This document shows positions 9,283-19,351 of a stretch of DNA of 64,000 bases, one piece after another. The notes beneath the pieces are model-generated. The model was not told the DNA's origin. It saw only the letters and a list, made by a program, of their open reading frames with translations, and did not search any database. The DNA is from Scrofimicrobium sp. R131 (GTDB lineage: Bacteria; Actinomycetota; Actinomycetes; Actinomycetales; Actinomycetaceae): assembly GCF_040256745.1 (NCBI RefSeq), contig NZ_CP138335.1:1550001-1614000 (forward strand). The letters are read 5' to 3'. How positions within the stretch are numbered: the stretch's first letter is position 1; the number at the start of each line of letters is the position of its first letter. The translations under genes were made by a program, and so were the position numbers.

Positions 9283-10290
9283 TCAGGCTTTTTCCGCCAC
9301 CACCCAGGCGGGCGTGTGGGCGGGAGCGTCGAACAGATCCAGCATTTCGTCATCCACCCGCAGGAGGGTGACCGAGCATCCGGGCATCTCCAGGCTGGTG
9401 ACGTAGTTGCCGACCATCGGCCGGGCCAGCACGATCTCGTCCCGATCCAGCAGCTCAGCAACCTTGCGGAACACGATGAACAGTTCGGACTCGGGAGTGC
9501 CGCCCATGCCGTTGACCAGAGCGATCACCTTATCCCGCGCCTGCAGGCCCAAGTCGTCCCGGACCCGGGTGTAGAGTTCCTCCGCCAACGCGTCGGCCGG
9601 CTCCATCTTCCCGCGCCGGTAGCCGGGCTCGCCGTGGATCCCGATTCCGAGTTCCACCTCATCCTCCCCCAGTTCGAAGGAGGGCTTGCCAGCGTGGGGA
9701 ACCGTGCAGGCTCCCAGGGCCAGGCCCATAGAGCGCATGTTCTCATTCACCCGGCGGCCAATCCCCGCGACGGTGGCCAGATCGTCTCCGCGTTCGGCCG
9801 CAGCCCCGGCGATCTTCTCCACCAGGACGGTGCCGGCCACCCCGCGTCGACCCGCCGTGTAGAGCGAGTCCTCGACGGCGCAGTCGTCGTCCACCAGAAC
9901 TGTTTCCACCTTGATGTCGTCCATGTCGGCCAGTTCAGCTGCCGTTTCGAAGTTCAGCACATCGCCGGTGTAGTTCTTGACGATGTGGACCACCCCGGCC
10001 CCGCGATCCACCGCGCGGGTGGCTTCCACGATCGGGTCGGGAGTGGGCGAGGTGAAGACCGCGCCCGGGACTGCCGCGTCCAGCATGCCCACCCCGACGT
10101 AGCCGGCGTGGAGCGGCTCGTGCCCGGAGCCACCGCCGGAAACCAGGGCTACTTTTCCATCACCCTTAGCCACCGCGCGTTCGACCCAGTCGGGCTCATA
10201 GTGGACCTTCACGAGGTTGGGAAACGCGGCCTGGAAGCCTTCGAGCGTTTCCTTGACGACGTCGTGCGGGTCGTTGATTAGCTTCTTCAT
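9283..10290 (-). CDS. dhaK: Dihydroxyacetone kinase substrate-binding subunit DhaK
   Basis: Binds dihydroxyacetone covalently as a hemiaminal on a histidine and receives phosphate from DhaL-ATP, feeding DHAP into glycolysis. The 335-residue product has the VSGGGSGHEPLHAGY phosphate/substrate loop and the active-site His219 in GIGIHGEPG. The ATG at 10290 has an ideal GGAGG Shine-Dalgarno 6 nt upstream; a longer frame to 10383 has no such support. It opens the dhaKLM operon, separated from folC by 120 bp. Confidence 0.97.
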   Translation of the reverse strand: MKKLINDPHDVVKETLEGFQAAFPNLVKVHYEPDWVERAVAKGDGKVALVSGGGSGHEPLHAGYVGVGMLDAAVPGAVFTSPTPDPIVEATRAVDRGAGVVHIVKNYTGDVLNFETAAELADMDDIKVETVLVDDDCAVEDSLYTAGRRGVAGTVLVEKIAGAAAERGDDLATVAGIGRRVNENMRSMGLALGACTVPHAGKPSFELGEDEVELGIGIHGEPGYRRGKMEPADALAEELYTRVRDDLGLQARDKVIALVNGMGGTPESELFIVFRKVAELLDRDEIVLARPMVGNYVTSLEMPGCSVTLLRVDDEMLDLFDAPAHTPAWVVAEKA

Positions 10291-10410
10291 TGAGACCTCC
10301 AACAGTGCTTTTTGGGTACAACTACGTACAGGCTCAATCTTGCCACCAAAGGTGCTGGCTGTCAGCGCTGCTGGAGGCTCCATCCGGGCCGGTCAGGCCG
10401 CCAACGCCCC

Positions 10411-12036
10411 TCAGCCCAGACGCCGGTCCGGGGCCAGCAGGTTTGTGGCGTCGCCGGCCAGGACCACCGAGCCGAAAATGACAATGCCCTTGTCCTCAGA
10501 CGGGTTCTTGGCCAGGTCGACCAACTCGGCCGCCCGGTCAATCGCCTCGGCCAGTTCGTCGCGCACGTGGACCCGATCCGGGCCAAAGACGTCACTGGCA
10601 ATCTGCTCCAGCTCTTCAATCGGCATCGCGCGTGGGCCGCCCAACTGGGTGATGACCAACTCGTCCAACACGGGTTCCAGCTCGGCCAGGACCAGCTCAA
10701 CCTGCTTGTCCCGCATAGCCGAGTAGACGCCGACCGCGAAACCGAAGTCGAAGACTTCCTCCAGGGCCCCGCGCAGTGCCTGCGCCCCGCCGGGGTTGTG
10801 AGCCGAGTCGACCACCACCGTGGGTGATCCGCGCAGCACCTCCAACCGCCCGGGAGAGCGGACCGCCTGCAGACCGGTGTCCACCAGATCGGAACGCAGC
10901 GGTTCGGTCCCCATCAGCGCCTCCACCGCTACCAGGGCTGCCCCGGCATTGCGGGCCTGGTGCTCCCCGTGCAGGGGCAGGTACAGGTCGGCGTAGACGG
11001 CGGTCGGTGTCCGGAGGGAAAGAATCTGGCCGTTGCCCTCCGACTGGCGGGCCACCACCTCCCAGTCCCGCCCCTCCAGGCGCAGGACCGAGTCGGTCTC
11101 CCGGCACCGCTGCTCGATAATACGGAGTGCCTCGGGCTCTTGCCGCTGGCACACAATAGTCATCTTGTCTTTGATGATGCCGGCTTTTTCGGCGGCAATC
11201 TGTTCAATTGTGTCGCCCAGCCACTGCTGGTGATCCAGCGAGATAGCCGTGATCACGCCAATCCCGGAGTCGATCACGTTGGTCGCATCCCAGGTTCCGC
11301 CCATCCCGCATTCGACCACGGCCGCGTCGACCGGATAGTCGGCCCAGGCAGCGAACGCCATGGCGGTCAGCACCTCGAAGAACGAGAGTCGCGGGCCTCC
11401 CGCCTTGGTGGAAGCCTCATCCACCATGGCAACGTAGGGGGCGATATCCTCCCAGGCGGCCAGGAACTGGGCCGGACTGAGGGGCTCCCCCTCGACCGTG
11501 ATCCGCTCGCGCACGTCCCGCAGGTGCGGGGAGGTAAAGCGCCCCACCCGCAGGTCGAACGTACCCAGCAGGGCATCGATCATCCGGGAGGTGGAGGTCT
11601 TCCCGTTGGTGCCGGCCACGTGAATGCTGGGGTAGGCGTTTTGCGGGGCGCCCAGCAGGTCCATCAGCTGTTCGATCCGGTCCAGGGTGGGGGCAAAGTC
11701 ATGCTCGGGGGCCCGGGCAAACAGTTCGGAGGCGAGGGCACGCACCTGCGCGCGTTCGGCGGCAGCGTCGGCCGGGTTCAGGGCCGTGCCGTCGCTCTCC
11801 TCCTCGGCAAACAGGTCGTCGTCCTCCGCGCGGATCTCCCCCATCAGCTCGGCAATCAGATCCGGGTCGGGACCGGCCAGCAGCGAGGTCTCCACCAGGT
11901 TTCTGAGGGCGGTGAGCCGCTCCGATTCCTCGGCTTCCGGCTCGGCGCTGTCCTCCGCCTCGTCGTCCTCGGCCGCCGCAATCAGGTACGGGACCAGCTC
12001 CGGATCGATCCCGGGGAAATCGTCGTTATCGCTCAC
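10411..12036 (-). CDS. folC: Folylpolyglutamate synthase / dihydrofolate synthase
   Basis: Mur-ligase-fold enzyme that adds glutamate to dihydropteroate and/or folates using ATP. After residue 110 the protein is a standard FolC: LDRIEQLMDLLG, the P-loop HVAGTNGKTSTSRM, TSPHLRDVRERI, EVGMGG-like VECGMGGTWDATN and DSAHNPGGAQAL. Residues 1-110 are an unusual acidic extension rich in Glu/Asp/Ala that is not part of the catalytic fold. It starts at ATG 12036, 4 nt after the ileS stop, so both are probably translated from one message under the ileS T-box. Confidence 0.95.
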   Translation of the reverse strand: MSDNDDFPGIDPELVPYLIAAAEDDEAEDSAEPEAEESERLTALRNLVETSLLAGPDPDLIAELMGEIRAEDDDLFAEEESDGTALNPADAAAERAQVRALASELFARAPEHDFAPTLDRIEQLMDLLGAPQNAYPSIHVAGTNGKTSTSRMIDALLGTFDLRVGRFTSPHLRDVRERITVEGEPLSPAQFLAAWEDIAPYVAMVDEASTKAGGPRLSFFEVLTAMAFAAWADYPVDAAVVECGMGGTWDATNVIDSGIGVITAISLDHQQWLGDTIEQIAAEKAGIIKDKMTIVCQRQEPEALRIIEQRCRETDSVLRLEGRDWEVVARQSEGNGQILSLRTPTAVYADLYLPLHGEHQARNAGAALVAVEALMGTEPLRSDLVDTGLQAVRSPGRLEVLRGSPTVVVDSAHNPGGAQALRGALEEVFDFGFAVGVYSAMRDKQVELVLAELEPVLDELVITQLGGPRAMPIEELEQIASDVFGPDRVHVRDELAEAIDRAAELVDLAKNPSEDKGIVIFGSVVLAGDATNLLAPDRRLG

Positions 12037-12040
12037 GTCT

Positions 12041-15000
12041 CTAGTCCTTCACTACCGACAGGTCGATCACCAGTTCAGCGGCCGGCGCCTCCTGCAGGTC
12101 CACGGTGGTGGCCAGCGTTTCGGCGGCAATCAGCTCCGCGTGGGTCCGGGCCGCCGCCAGGAACTCGGCGGGCACGCCCAGGTGCAGGTTGATTCGGTCG
12201 GCAATGTGCAGGTCGGCGTTCTTGCGCGCATCCTGGACGGCGCGGATGACGTCGCGGGCGTACCCTTCGGCGGCCAACTCTTCCGAAATGGCCGTGTCCA
12301 GGACCACGAAGCAGCCCGAGTCCAGCACGGTGGCCACCTCGTCCCCTCCTGCCACCACTCGGGTGGACAGGGTGACCTGGTCGCCGCTCAGGCGCACCGG
12401 CTCGCCCTGGAACTCCACCCCGGGGAAGGTGACCGAGCCGTCGGCCTCCGCCTGCCACTGCCCCTGCTTTTGCGCGGCAAACAGTTTCGAGGTGAGCGGG
12501 CGCAGCTGCGGGTCGAAGGCACGCGGGTTCAGGGCCAGCTCCTGGCGCACCTCGAAGCCGGAATGAGTCGGATCCTCGACCCGAACCTCCTTCACGTTGA
12601 CCTCCGAGCCGATCAGCGGGGCAAACCGAGCCAGATGGTCGGCGTTGGCCGCCACCACCGCCATGGCCGCCAGCGGCTGACGGACCCGAATGCGGTTGGC
12701 TTTGCGCAGCGAGTGGGCGGCGGAAACCACCTCGCGGACGGAGTCCATCGTCTCAACCAGCTCCGGGTCGGCCCACTGGGCGGGCGGAGTCGGGAAGTCG
12801 ACGAGGTGAACCGACTCGCCGCCGGTTAGGCCGCGCCAAATTTCCTCGGCCAGCAGCGGCAGCAGCGGAGCGACCGCCTCGGTCAGGGTGACCAGCACGG
12901 TGTAGAGGGTGTCGAAGGAGTCCTGCTCTTCGTCCCAGAACCGCTGACGCTGGGTCCGCACGTACCAGTTGGTGACCACGTCCAGGTGGTCGCGGAAGGT
13001 CTGGGCCGCACTCGGGATGTCGTAGGCATCCAGGCTGGCCCGCATCTGGAGGACCACCTCGTGGGTCCGAGCCAGCAGGTAGCGTTCCATTTCCGGCAGC
13101 TCGGCCACCGGGTCGTCCGCGCCGAGGCGATGCAGGTCGATCCCCTCGCCGCCGTGGCAGACGTTCGCGTACAGCGCCAGGAAATAGTAGGTGTTCCACA
13201 GGGGCAGCAGGATTTGGCGCACCGCGTCGCGGATGCCCCCCTCGGTCACGATCAGGTTCCCCCCGCGCACCACGGTGGAGCTGAGCAGGAACCAGCGCAT
13301 CGCATCCGAGCCGTAGGTGTCGAACACCCCGTTCACGTCCGGGTAGTTGCGCAACGACTTGCTCATTTTGCGGCCGTCGTCGCCCAGCACGATGCCGTGC
13401 GAAACGGCGTTGTAGAAGGCGGGCCGGTCGAACAGCGCGGTGGCCAGCACGTGCAGCAGGTAGAACCAGCCGCGGGTCTGGCCGATGTACTCCACGATGA
13501 AGTCGCCCGGGTAGTGGTCTTCAAACCACTCGCGGTTCTCAAACGGGTAGTGCACCTGGGCGAAGGGCATCGCGCCGGACTCAAACCAGCAGTCCAGCAC
13601 CTCGGGCACGCGGCGCATCATGGATTTGCCGGTCGGGTCGTCCGGGTTGGGGCGAACCAGTTCGTCCACGTAGGGGCGGTGCAGATCGATCGAGTCGGCG
13701 CTCACCCCGAAGTCGGCTGCCAGCTGCTCGTAGGAGCCGTACACGTCCACCCGGGGGTAGCGCGGGTCGTCCGACTTCCAGACGGGGATCGGCGCACCCC
13801 AGAACCGGTTGCGAGAGATCGACCAGTCGCGGGCGCCGGCCAGCCAGTGGCCGAACTGCCCGTCTTTGATGTGGTTCGGAACCCAGTTGATCTCCTGGTT
13901 CAGCTCAACCATCCGGTCCCTGAACCTGGTCACCTCGACAAACCAGGAGCTGACCGCCTTGTAGATCAGCGGCTGCCGGCAGCGCCAGCAGTGGGGGTAG
14001 CTGTGCGCGTAGGACGCCTGCTTGACGAGCACGGCCCGCCGGTCGTCGGCCACCTCGGACAGGGCCCCGGTCCCTTCGCGCAGGTCGGCGATCACCAGCC
14101 GGTTGGAGTCGAATACTTGGACCCCTTCGTAGTCCGGGACCTCGGCGGTGAACTTGCCCGCCTCGTCCACCGGCACCACGGTTTTGATTCCGGCCGCCAG
14201 GCAGACCGCCATGTCGTCTTCACCGAAGGCGGGGGCGAGGTGAACCAGGCCCGAGCCGTCCTCGGTGGTGACGAAGTCGGCCCCCAGGATCTGGAACGCG
14301 TTCGGGTCCTTCCCGGCAAAGTAGGGGAAGATCGGCTGGTAGCGCCGACCAACCAGGTCGGTGCCGCGCAGGCGGCGGGCCACGGCCGGGTCCTCCCCCA
14401 GTTCCGCGGCGTAGTCGGCCAGGCGGGCTTCGGCCAGGATCACCCGTTCTCCGGCCAGGTCGCCGGTAGAGGGCACCACCTCGACGTAGTCGATTTCGGG
14501 GCCCACGGCCACGGCCAGGTTCGAGGGCAGAGTCCAGGGAGTGGTGGTCCAGAGCAGGGCCCGTTCCCCGGTTGGGCGCCCCGCCTCGTCCACCAGCGCC
14601 ACGCCAACCGTCACCGTCTGGTCGGTGCGCTCCTGGTAGACGTCGTCGTCCATCCGCAGTTCGTGGTTGGACAGGGGGGTTTCGTCGTTCCAGCAGTAGG
14701 GCAACACCTTGTAGCCCTCGTAGATCAGGCCCTTGTCGTACAGGGTGCGAAACGCCCACAGGACCGATTCCATGTACTCCGGATCGAGGGTCTTGTAGTC
14801 GTCCGCGAAGTCCACCCACCGGGCCTGGCGGTTGACGTAGTTCTCCCATTCCCCGGTGTATTTGAGGACCGAGCGGCGGCAGGCGGCGTTGAAGGCTTCG
14901 ATGCCCATCCCCCCGGGCCCTTCGATTTCGCTCTTGTCTTCAATCCCAAGTTCGCGTTCGGCTTCGAGCTCTGCAGGCAGGCCGTGCGTGTCCCAGCCGA

Positions 15001-15289
15001 AGCGGCGTTCCACCCGGTGGCCCAGCATCGTCTGGTAGCGCCCGACCGCATCCTTGACGTAGCCGGTCAGCAGGTGCCCGTAGTGGGGCAGGCCGTTGGC
15101 GAAGGGCGGGCCGTCGTAGAAGACGAACTCGTTGGAGCCTTTTTTGCCGGCTGGACGCTGGTCAATGGACTTCTGGAAGACGTCCTGATCCTGCCAGTAC
15201 TTGAGGGTCTCAACTTCCAGGTCAGGCAGGGACGGCTTCGCGGTCACCTGCTGATCCCGGCGATGTCGGGGGAGGTGTTTCTGAGACAT
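12041..15289 (-). CDS. ileS: Isoleucyl-tRNA synthetase
   Basis: Charges tRNA-Ile and edits misactivated valine. The product is 1082 aa, the size of the long class-I IleRS found in Actinobacteria. The HIGH-type motif is HYGH at residues 69-72, and KMSKS lies at 641-645. The CP1 editing region lies between them, followed by the anticodon-binding and C-terminal domains. The ATG at 15289 follows AAGGAACC; the longer in-frame start at 15382 lies inside the T-box leader and is not credible. folC follows 4 nt downstream. Confidence 0.97.
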   Translation of the reverse strand: MSQKHLPRHRRDQQVTAKPSLPDLEVETLKYWQDQDVFQKSIDQRPAGKKGSNEFVFYDGPPFANGLPHYGHLLTGYVKDAVGRYQTMLGHRVERRFGWDTHGLPAELEAERELGIEDKSEIEGPGGMGIEAFNAACRRSVLKYTGEWENYVNRQARWVDFADDYKTLDPEYMESVLWAFRTLYDKGLIYEGYKVLPYCWNDETPLSNHELRMDDDVYQERTDQTVTVGVALVDEAGRPTGERALLWTTTPWTLPSNLAVAVGPEIDYVEVVPSTGDLAGERVILAEARLADYAAELGEDPAVARRLRGTDLVGRRYQPIFPYFAGKDPNAFQILGADFVTTEDGSGLVHLAPAFGEDDMAVCLAAGIKTVVPVDEAGKFTAEVPDYEGVQVFDSNRLVIADLREGTGALSEVADDRRAVLVKQASYAHSYPHCWRCRQPLIYKAVSSWFVEVTRFRDRMVELNQEINWVPNHIKDGQFGHWLAGARDWSISRNRFWGAPIPVWKSDDPRYPRVDVYGSYEQLAADFGVSADSIDLHRPYVDELVRPNPDDPTGKSMMRRVPEVLDCWFESGAMPFAQVHYPFENREWFEDHYPGDFIVEYIGQTRGWFYLLHVLATALFDRPAFYNAVSHGIVLGDDGRKMSKSLRNYPDVNGVFDTYGSDAMRWFLLSSTVVRGGNLIVTEGGIRDAVRQILLPLWNTYYFLALYANVCHGGEGIDLHRLGADDPVAELPEMERYLLARTHEVVLQMRASLDAYDIPSAAQTFRDHLDVVTNWYVRTQRQRFWDEEQDSFDTLYTVLVTLTEAVAPLLPLLAEEIWRGLTGGESVHLVDFPTPPAQWADPELVETMDSVREVVSAAHSLRKANRIRVRQPLAAMAVVAANADHLARFAPLIGSEVNVKEVRVEDPTHSGFEVRQELALNPRAFDPQLRPLTSKLFAAQKQGQWQAEADGSVTFPGVEFQGEPVRLSGDQVTLSTRVVAGGDEVATVLDSGCFVVLDTAISEELAAEGYARDVIRAVQDARKNADLHIADRINLHLGVPAEFLAAARTHAELIAAETLATTVDLQEAPAAELVIDLSVVKD

Positions 15290-15510
15290 CTTCTGGTTCC
15301 TTCTGTCCTCTTGAGCCAACTTGGATCGAGGACGACAACCAGTTCCGGTTCCCGCGGTACCACCTCGGTTAATCGAGCCCACCAGCCCGATTCACTTCGT
15401 GACAGCTGTGACGGGCTTACCCGTCCGGTTCTACTGGGGCCAATCCCGCTGGGGGGGTCAACCTGTTCTTCCGAAAGCTCCCCGGTGATACCCGCTGACG
15501 CGGCCGGCTC
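15290..15510 (-). promoter_or_regulatory. ileS T-box riboswitch (translational type)
   Basis: On the minus strand the leader contains the T-box core GGTGGTACCGCGG (15364-15352). Its UGGU can pair with the ACCA end of uncharged tRNA-Ile. An AUC isoleucine codon at 15489-15487, in the upstream stem-loop region, is the likely specifier. Just before the ileS ribosome-binding site, GTCCTC (15333-15328) can pair with GAGGAC (15310-15305). No U-tract terminator follows, which suggests control of translation as in other actinobacterial ileS leaders. Low tRNA-Ile charging would expose the ribosome-binding site. Confidence 0.88.
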
Positions 15511-15559
15511 ATAGCTGACCCTTATGCTAACGCAAATGGGTGGGCCGCGTCAGGGGTGC

Positions 15560-16318
15560 TCACTGTGAGTTCCGCGCCACCACCGTGTTGGTCGCCTGCG
15601 CCACCGGGCGGACAATCATCGAGTCGATGTTGACGTGGGCGGGCAACTCCACCGTCCAGGCGATGGTCTCGGCAATGTCTTCCGCGGTCAGCGGCTCGGC
15701 CACCCCCTGATAGACCCGGTCGGCGGCCGCCTGATCCCCGAGCCGGTGGAGGGAAAATTCTTCCGTCTTGACCATGCCGGGGCCGATCTCAATGATCCGC
15801 ACCGGCTCGCCCACCAGTTCCTGGCGCAGGGTGTTGGCAATGATCCGCTCACCGTGTTTGGCAGCCACGTACCCGCCCCCACCGGGGTAGGTGTCGTGCG
15901 CGGCGGTGGAGGTCAGGAACACCAGGTCTCCCCCGCGCTGGCGCATCTCGGGCAGGAAGGCTTTGGACACCAGCAGCGCGGTGATGACGTTGCGCTCATA
16001 CATGGTGCGCCAGCGGTCGATGTCCGCCTCCGCAATTGAATCCACCCCCAGGGCGCCCCCGGCCACGTTCACGACCGTGTCCACCGGCCCCCGGGCCAGC
16101 GCCCAGTCCCGCAGGCGCTGGACGGAGTCGGCCTCGGTCAGGTCGGCGGCAAAATACTCGCATCCGGTTTCCTCGGCCAGCCGCGCCAGGCGCTCTTCGC
16201 GCCGGGCCACGCCAATCACCTGCCAGCCGGTGGCTCGCAGGCGCCGAACGGTCGCCGCCCCGATCCCGGTGGATGCGCCGGTGACCAGGGCCCGCTTGCT
16301 GCTGTGTGCATTAGTCAT
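15560..16318 (-). CDS. Short-chain dehydrogenase/reductase
   Basis: Classical SDR of 252 residues with Rossmann fold. The cofactor motif TGASTGIG is near residues 14-21, NVAGG near 85-90, and the catalytic Ser/Tyr/Lys appear in FLTSTAA and GGYVAAKHG. The GVARREERL stretch after strand 2 suggests an NADP preference. It resembles serine/3-hydroxy-acid dehydrogenases of the YdfG type. The substrate cannot be read from sequence. It is a single gene, with its own start at ATG 16318, divergent from the ssb-like gene. Confidence 0.88.
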   Translation of the reverse strand: MTNAHSSKRALVTGASTGIGAATVRRLRATGWQVIGVARREERLARLAEETGCEYFAADLTEADSVQRLRDWALARGPVDTVVNVAGGALGVDSIAEADIDRWRTMYERNVITALLVSKAFLPEMRQRGGDLVFLTSTAAHDTYPGGGGYVAAKHGERIIANTLRQELVGEPVRIIEIGPGMVKTEEFSLHRLGDQAAADRVYQGVAEPLTAEDIAETIAWTVELPAHVNIDSMIVRPVAQATNTVVARNSQ

Positions 16319-16533
16319 AGTTCTATTATGGCCCGGACCGGGTGTCGGCTGAACCGGTTGTCACCAGTTGGGGCCCGGGTGGGGCACTTGAACGAGGCGG
16401 AGCCCGGCCGGTGGGTGGGCGCGGCCCCGGTCCAGGGCCAGCTGCCGGTGCACCTTGGTGAGGCGGGCCAAACCCGTAGCACTTGTCGGAGGTGGGCCCT
16501 ACACTCAGAGCAAGTGAAACCGAGGAGGAGATC

Positions 16534-16935
16534 ATGAGTTTTCGGGGACAAACGACCGGGGCCATCGCCAACCCGGTGCTGCGCTGGACCGGTCAGCAGC
16601 GCGCTGTGTTGGAGCTGCGCATCCATTCGACCGCTTCGGCGCGGAACAAGGATACGGGTGAGTGGCACGACGTGGGCGATCAGCTGTGGATCAGTGCCAG
16701 TTTTTGGGATCAGGAAGCCCAGAAGTTGGCCGACGTGCTGCAGCAGGGCGACCGGGTCACCGTTGAGGGGACCCTGGTGATTGAGTCCTACCAGCGCCGC
16801 GACGGCACCAGCGGCGTCTCCCACTCGCTGCGTTCGCCTCGGTTCCTGGGGGTGATTCCTTCCCGCCGGTCTGAGGCGGCCCCACCCGCTGACGAGTTCG
16901 GCCCGATTACCTCGGACACCCAGGCTCCGTTCTAG
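16534..16935 (+). CDS. Small single-stranded DNA-binding protein (SSB paralogue)
   Basis: 133-residue OB-fold protein of the SSB family: VLELRIHSTASARNK, the aromatic-rich DQLWISASFWDQEAQKLADVLQQGDRVTVEGTL and a short tail. It differs from the second SSB at 42429-42923: it is shorter, lacks the acidic tail and ends TQAPF, so it may be a specialised paralogue (recombination or competence) rather than the replication SSB. The ATG at 16534 has a strong GAGGAGG site; an earlier in-frame GTG lacks one. Confidence 0.85.
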   Translation: MSFRGQTTGAIANPVLRWTGQQRAVLELRIHSTASARNKDTGEWHDVGDQLWISASFWDQEAQKLADVLQQGDRVTVEGTLVIESYQRRDGTSGVSHSLRSPRFLGVIPSRRSEAAPPADEFGPITSDTQAPF

Positions 16936-16949
16936 TGGTTAAATGGAAA

Positions 16950-16971
16950 CGGGCCCGCTCTCGCGGGCCCG
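16950..16971 (+). terminator. GC-rich hairpin after the SSB paralogue
   Basis: Perfect 9-bp arms CGGGCCCGC/GCGGGCCCG around a TCTC loop, 15 nt after the stop codon. No U tract follows, so termination may be weak or Rho-assisted. Confidence 0.55.
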
Positions 16972-16990
16972 CCCATCCCATCAACACAGT

Positions 16991-17035
16991 GTGAGTCGAA
17001 ACGGACCAGGCGCACAGTCCTTGTTTCGAACTCAC
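16991..17035. other. Long nested stem-loop between two genes
   Basis: GTGAGTCGAAAC (16991-17002) pairs with GTTTCGAACTCAC (17023-17035). Inside it GGAC pairs with GTCC (17003-17006 and 17017-17020), so a 45-nt structured element sits in the 318-bp gap before the M13 peptidase gene. It may be a bidirectional terminator, a processing site or a small RNA. Nothing else is recognised in 17036-17253. Confidence 0.45.
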
Positions 17036-17253
17036 CTATAGGTTATGGAGCTAAGGTTGGGGTTGGCTTGAACGAACCTGAAGATTCCCTGAGAATTATC
17101 GTCCACGGTTCCCCGGCCCCAAGGATTCGTTGCAATCTCAACGTTTCAAGCCTTCATTCACACAGCATTTTTCGGGTAACGCTCTGAGCGAACGGCCCGG
17201 GCCGGCCGACGACCGCAGGGAACTTAGCGGTTTGACCTCCTAGAATGACTCTC

Positions 17254-19245
17254 ATGACCAATAACTTAAAGGCCCACGTTCTCGAAGAAGCGGCCATGGA
17301 CCCCACCGTCCGGCCCCAGGATGACTACTACCGCTACATCAACGGCACCTGGTTGGAAAACCACGAGATCCCGGCAGATCGAGCTTCAGACGGTTCTTTC
17401 TTTGCCCTGCGGGACCTGAGTGAAGTCAACTGCCACCGGATCGTCAAGGACGCGGTGGCCGGCAAGATTGACGACCCGGATGCGGAGCGGATCGCCATCC
17501 TGTTCCAACAGTTCATGGATGAGGAAGAGGCAAACCGGCTCGGAGCCGAGCCGCTGGTTCCCTACCTGACCCAGATTTTCTCGGCGGCCGATCACGAGCA
17601 GTTGGCCGGCGTGCTCGGCGAACTCTTCGCCATGGGACTGGGCGGACATTTTGACCTGGGGGTCAGCCCGGACATCAACGACTCCAGCCGCTACATTCTG
17701 TACGTGAACCAGGCCGGTCTGGGTCTGCCGGACGAGTCCTACTATCGCGAAGAGCAGTACGCCTCGGTCCGGGAAGCCTACCGCGCCTACCTGCAGCAGA
17801 TCTTCACCCTGGCCGAGGTCAGTGAGAATCCCGCCGCTGCCGCCGACGCCGTGTTTGAGTTTGAAACCAAACTGGCCGCTCACCACTGGGACGTGGTCCG
17901 CGACCGAGAGGTGGAGAAGCAAAACAACCTGCGCAGTTGGGAGGAACTGAAAGCCGAGAACCCCGGCTTTGCCTGGGATCGGTGGGCCCGGGATCTGCAG
18001 CTGAACCTGGCGGAGGTCCCCGCCTTCAACGTGAACCAGTTGGACTTCCTGGAGGCTGCCTCGCAACTGTGGGAACAGACGGACCTGCACGTGCTGAAAC
18101 TTTGGCTTTCGCGCAAGATCATCGCCTTTGCCTCCCCCTACCTTTCCGACCTGTTCGTGCTGGAGAACTTCAATTTCTACTCCAAGACGCTGGCCGGCAT
18201 TCAGGAGATGCGGCCGCGGTGGAAGCGCGGGGTTGCCCTGGTGGAGGGGCTGGTGGGCGAGGCGCTCGGTCGCCTCTACGTTGAGCGCCACTTCCCGGCC
18301 GAATACAAGGAACGGATGGATGAGCTGGTCGCCCACCTGATTGAGGCCTACCACTCGTCCATTTCCACCCTCGAATGGATGAGCGAGGCCACCAAAGCCA
18401 AGGCACTGGAGAAGTTGGCGGCCTTCACTCCCAAGATTGGCTACCCGAGCCGGTGGCGCGACTATCGGGGACTGGAACTCAGCTCGGAGCAGACGCTGCT
18501 GGCCAACATCGTCGCGGCCACCACCTTCGACACCGCCTGGGAGCTGTCCAAGCTGAGCCGCGGGGTGGATCGGGAAGAATGGTTCATGACCCCGCAAACG
18601 GTCAACGCCTACTACAACCCGCTGATGAACGAGATCGTGTTCCCGGCAGCCATCTTGCAGCCCCCGTTCTTCAGCCCTGAAGCCGACGACGCCGTCAACT
18701 ACGCCGCCATCGGCGCGGTAATTGGCCACGAAATCGGCCACGGTTTTGACGACCAGGGCTCCCAGTTCGACGCCCGCGGCGAGATGCAGAACTGGTGGAC
18801 CGAAGAGGACCGGGAAGAGTTCAAGAAGCGCACGCAAGCGCTGATCGCCCAGTACGACGCCTACCACCCGGCCGACCTCGGGGAGGAACACCACGTCAAC
18901 GGCGCCCTCACTATCGGGGAGAACATTGGCGACCTGGGTGGACTGACCATCGCCTGGAAGGCGTGGGAGAAGGCCCTGGCCGAGCAGGGGTTGACCCCGC
19001 AGACCGCGCCGGACATCGACGGGGTAAGTGCCATCGATCGTTTCTTTGTTTCCTGGGCCCGAATCTGGCGCGGGAAGCAGCGGGACGAATATGCCATCCA
19101 ACTGCTGGCAGTTGATCCCCATTCTCCGGCTGAATTCCGCTGCAATGGGGTGCTGGCAAACTTCGACGAGTTCGCCGATCACTTCCAAGTCAAACAGGGG
19201 GACCAGCTCTGGATTGACCGGGCTGACCGCGTCAGTATCTGGTAA
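17254..19245 (+). CDS. pepO: M13-family metallopeptidase (PepO/neprilysin-like)
   Basis: Zinc endopeptidase of 663 residues that cleaves small peptides. The N-terminal M13 domain begins DDYYRYINGTWLENHEIP. The zinc site HEIGH is at residues 492-496 in VIGHEIGHGFDDQG, followed by the third ligand region NGALTIGENIGDLGG. No signal peptide is present, so it is cytosolic like other actinobacterial PepO proteins. The ATG at 17254 lies 7 nt after a TAGAAT -10 box, which suggests a leaderless transcript; an ATG at 17245 is the alternative. The M1 aminopeptidase follows, consistent with intracellular peptide turnover. Confidence 0.95.
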   Translation: MTNNLKAHVLEEAAMDPTVRPQDDYYRYINGTWLENHEIPADRASDGSFFALRDLSEVNCHRIVKDAVAGKIDDPDAERIAILFQQFMDEEEANRLGAEPLVPYLTQIFSAADHEQLAGVLGELFAMGLGGHFDLGVSPDINDSSRYILYVNQAGLGLPDESYYREEQYASVREAYRAYLQQIFTLAEVSENPAAAADAVFEFETKLAAHHWDVVRDREVEKQNNLRSWEELKAENPGFAWDRWARDLQLNLAEVPAFNVNQLDFLEAASQLWEQTDLHVLKLWLSRKIIAFASPYLSDLFVLENFNFYSKTLAGIQEMRPRWKRGVALVEGLVGEALGRLYVERHFPAEYKERMDELVAHLIEAYHSSISTLEWMSEATKAKALEKLAAFTPKIGYPSRWRDYRGLELSSEQTLLANIVAATTFDTAWELSKLSRGVDREEWFMTPQTVNAYYNPLMNEIVFPAAILQPPFFSPEADDAVNYAAIGAVIGHEIGHGFDDQGSQFDARGEMQNWWTEEDREEFKKRTQALIAQYDAYHPADLGEEHHVNGALTIGENIGDLGGLTIAWKAWEKALAEQGLTPQTAPDIDGVSAIDRFFVSWARIWRGKQRDEYAIQLLAVDPHSPAEFRCNGVLANFDEFADHFQVKQGDQLWIDRADRVSIW

Positions 19246-19351
19246 TGCGCGCAGGTCAACTACGCTTAGCTAAGATATATACAATCGGAACGCCTCCCGG
19301 CGCCCCATCAACCACGCGTCACATTCAGCGCGAACAAAATAGGGAGTTCAT

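Noticed and set aside
15290..15382. Earlier in-frame start for IleRS (MGSINRGG...)
   Set aside because: The region is the T-box core and the ribosome-binding-site sequester helix, so it is untranslated leader.
12986..15514. 842-codon plus-strand open frame opposite ileS
   Set aside because: It is antisense to IleRS, which has HYGH and KMSKS in place; the frame is a codon-bias shadow and crosses the T-box.
16981..17040. tRNA or 6C-type RNA at the nested stem-loop
   Set aside because: No cloverleaf with T-loop can be drawn and the C-rich loops of 6C RNA are absent.
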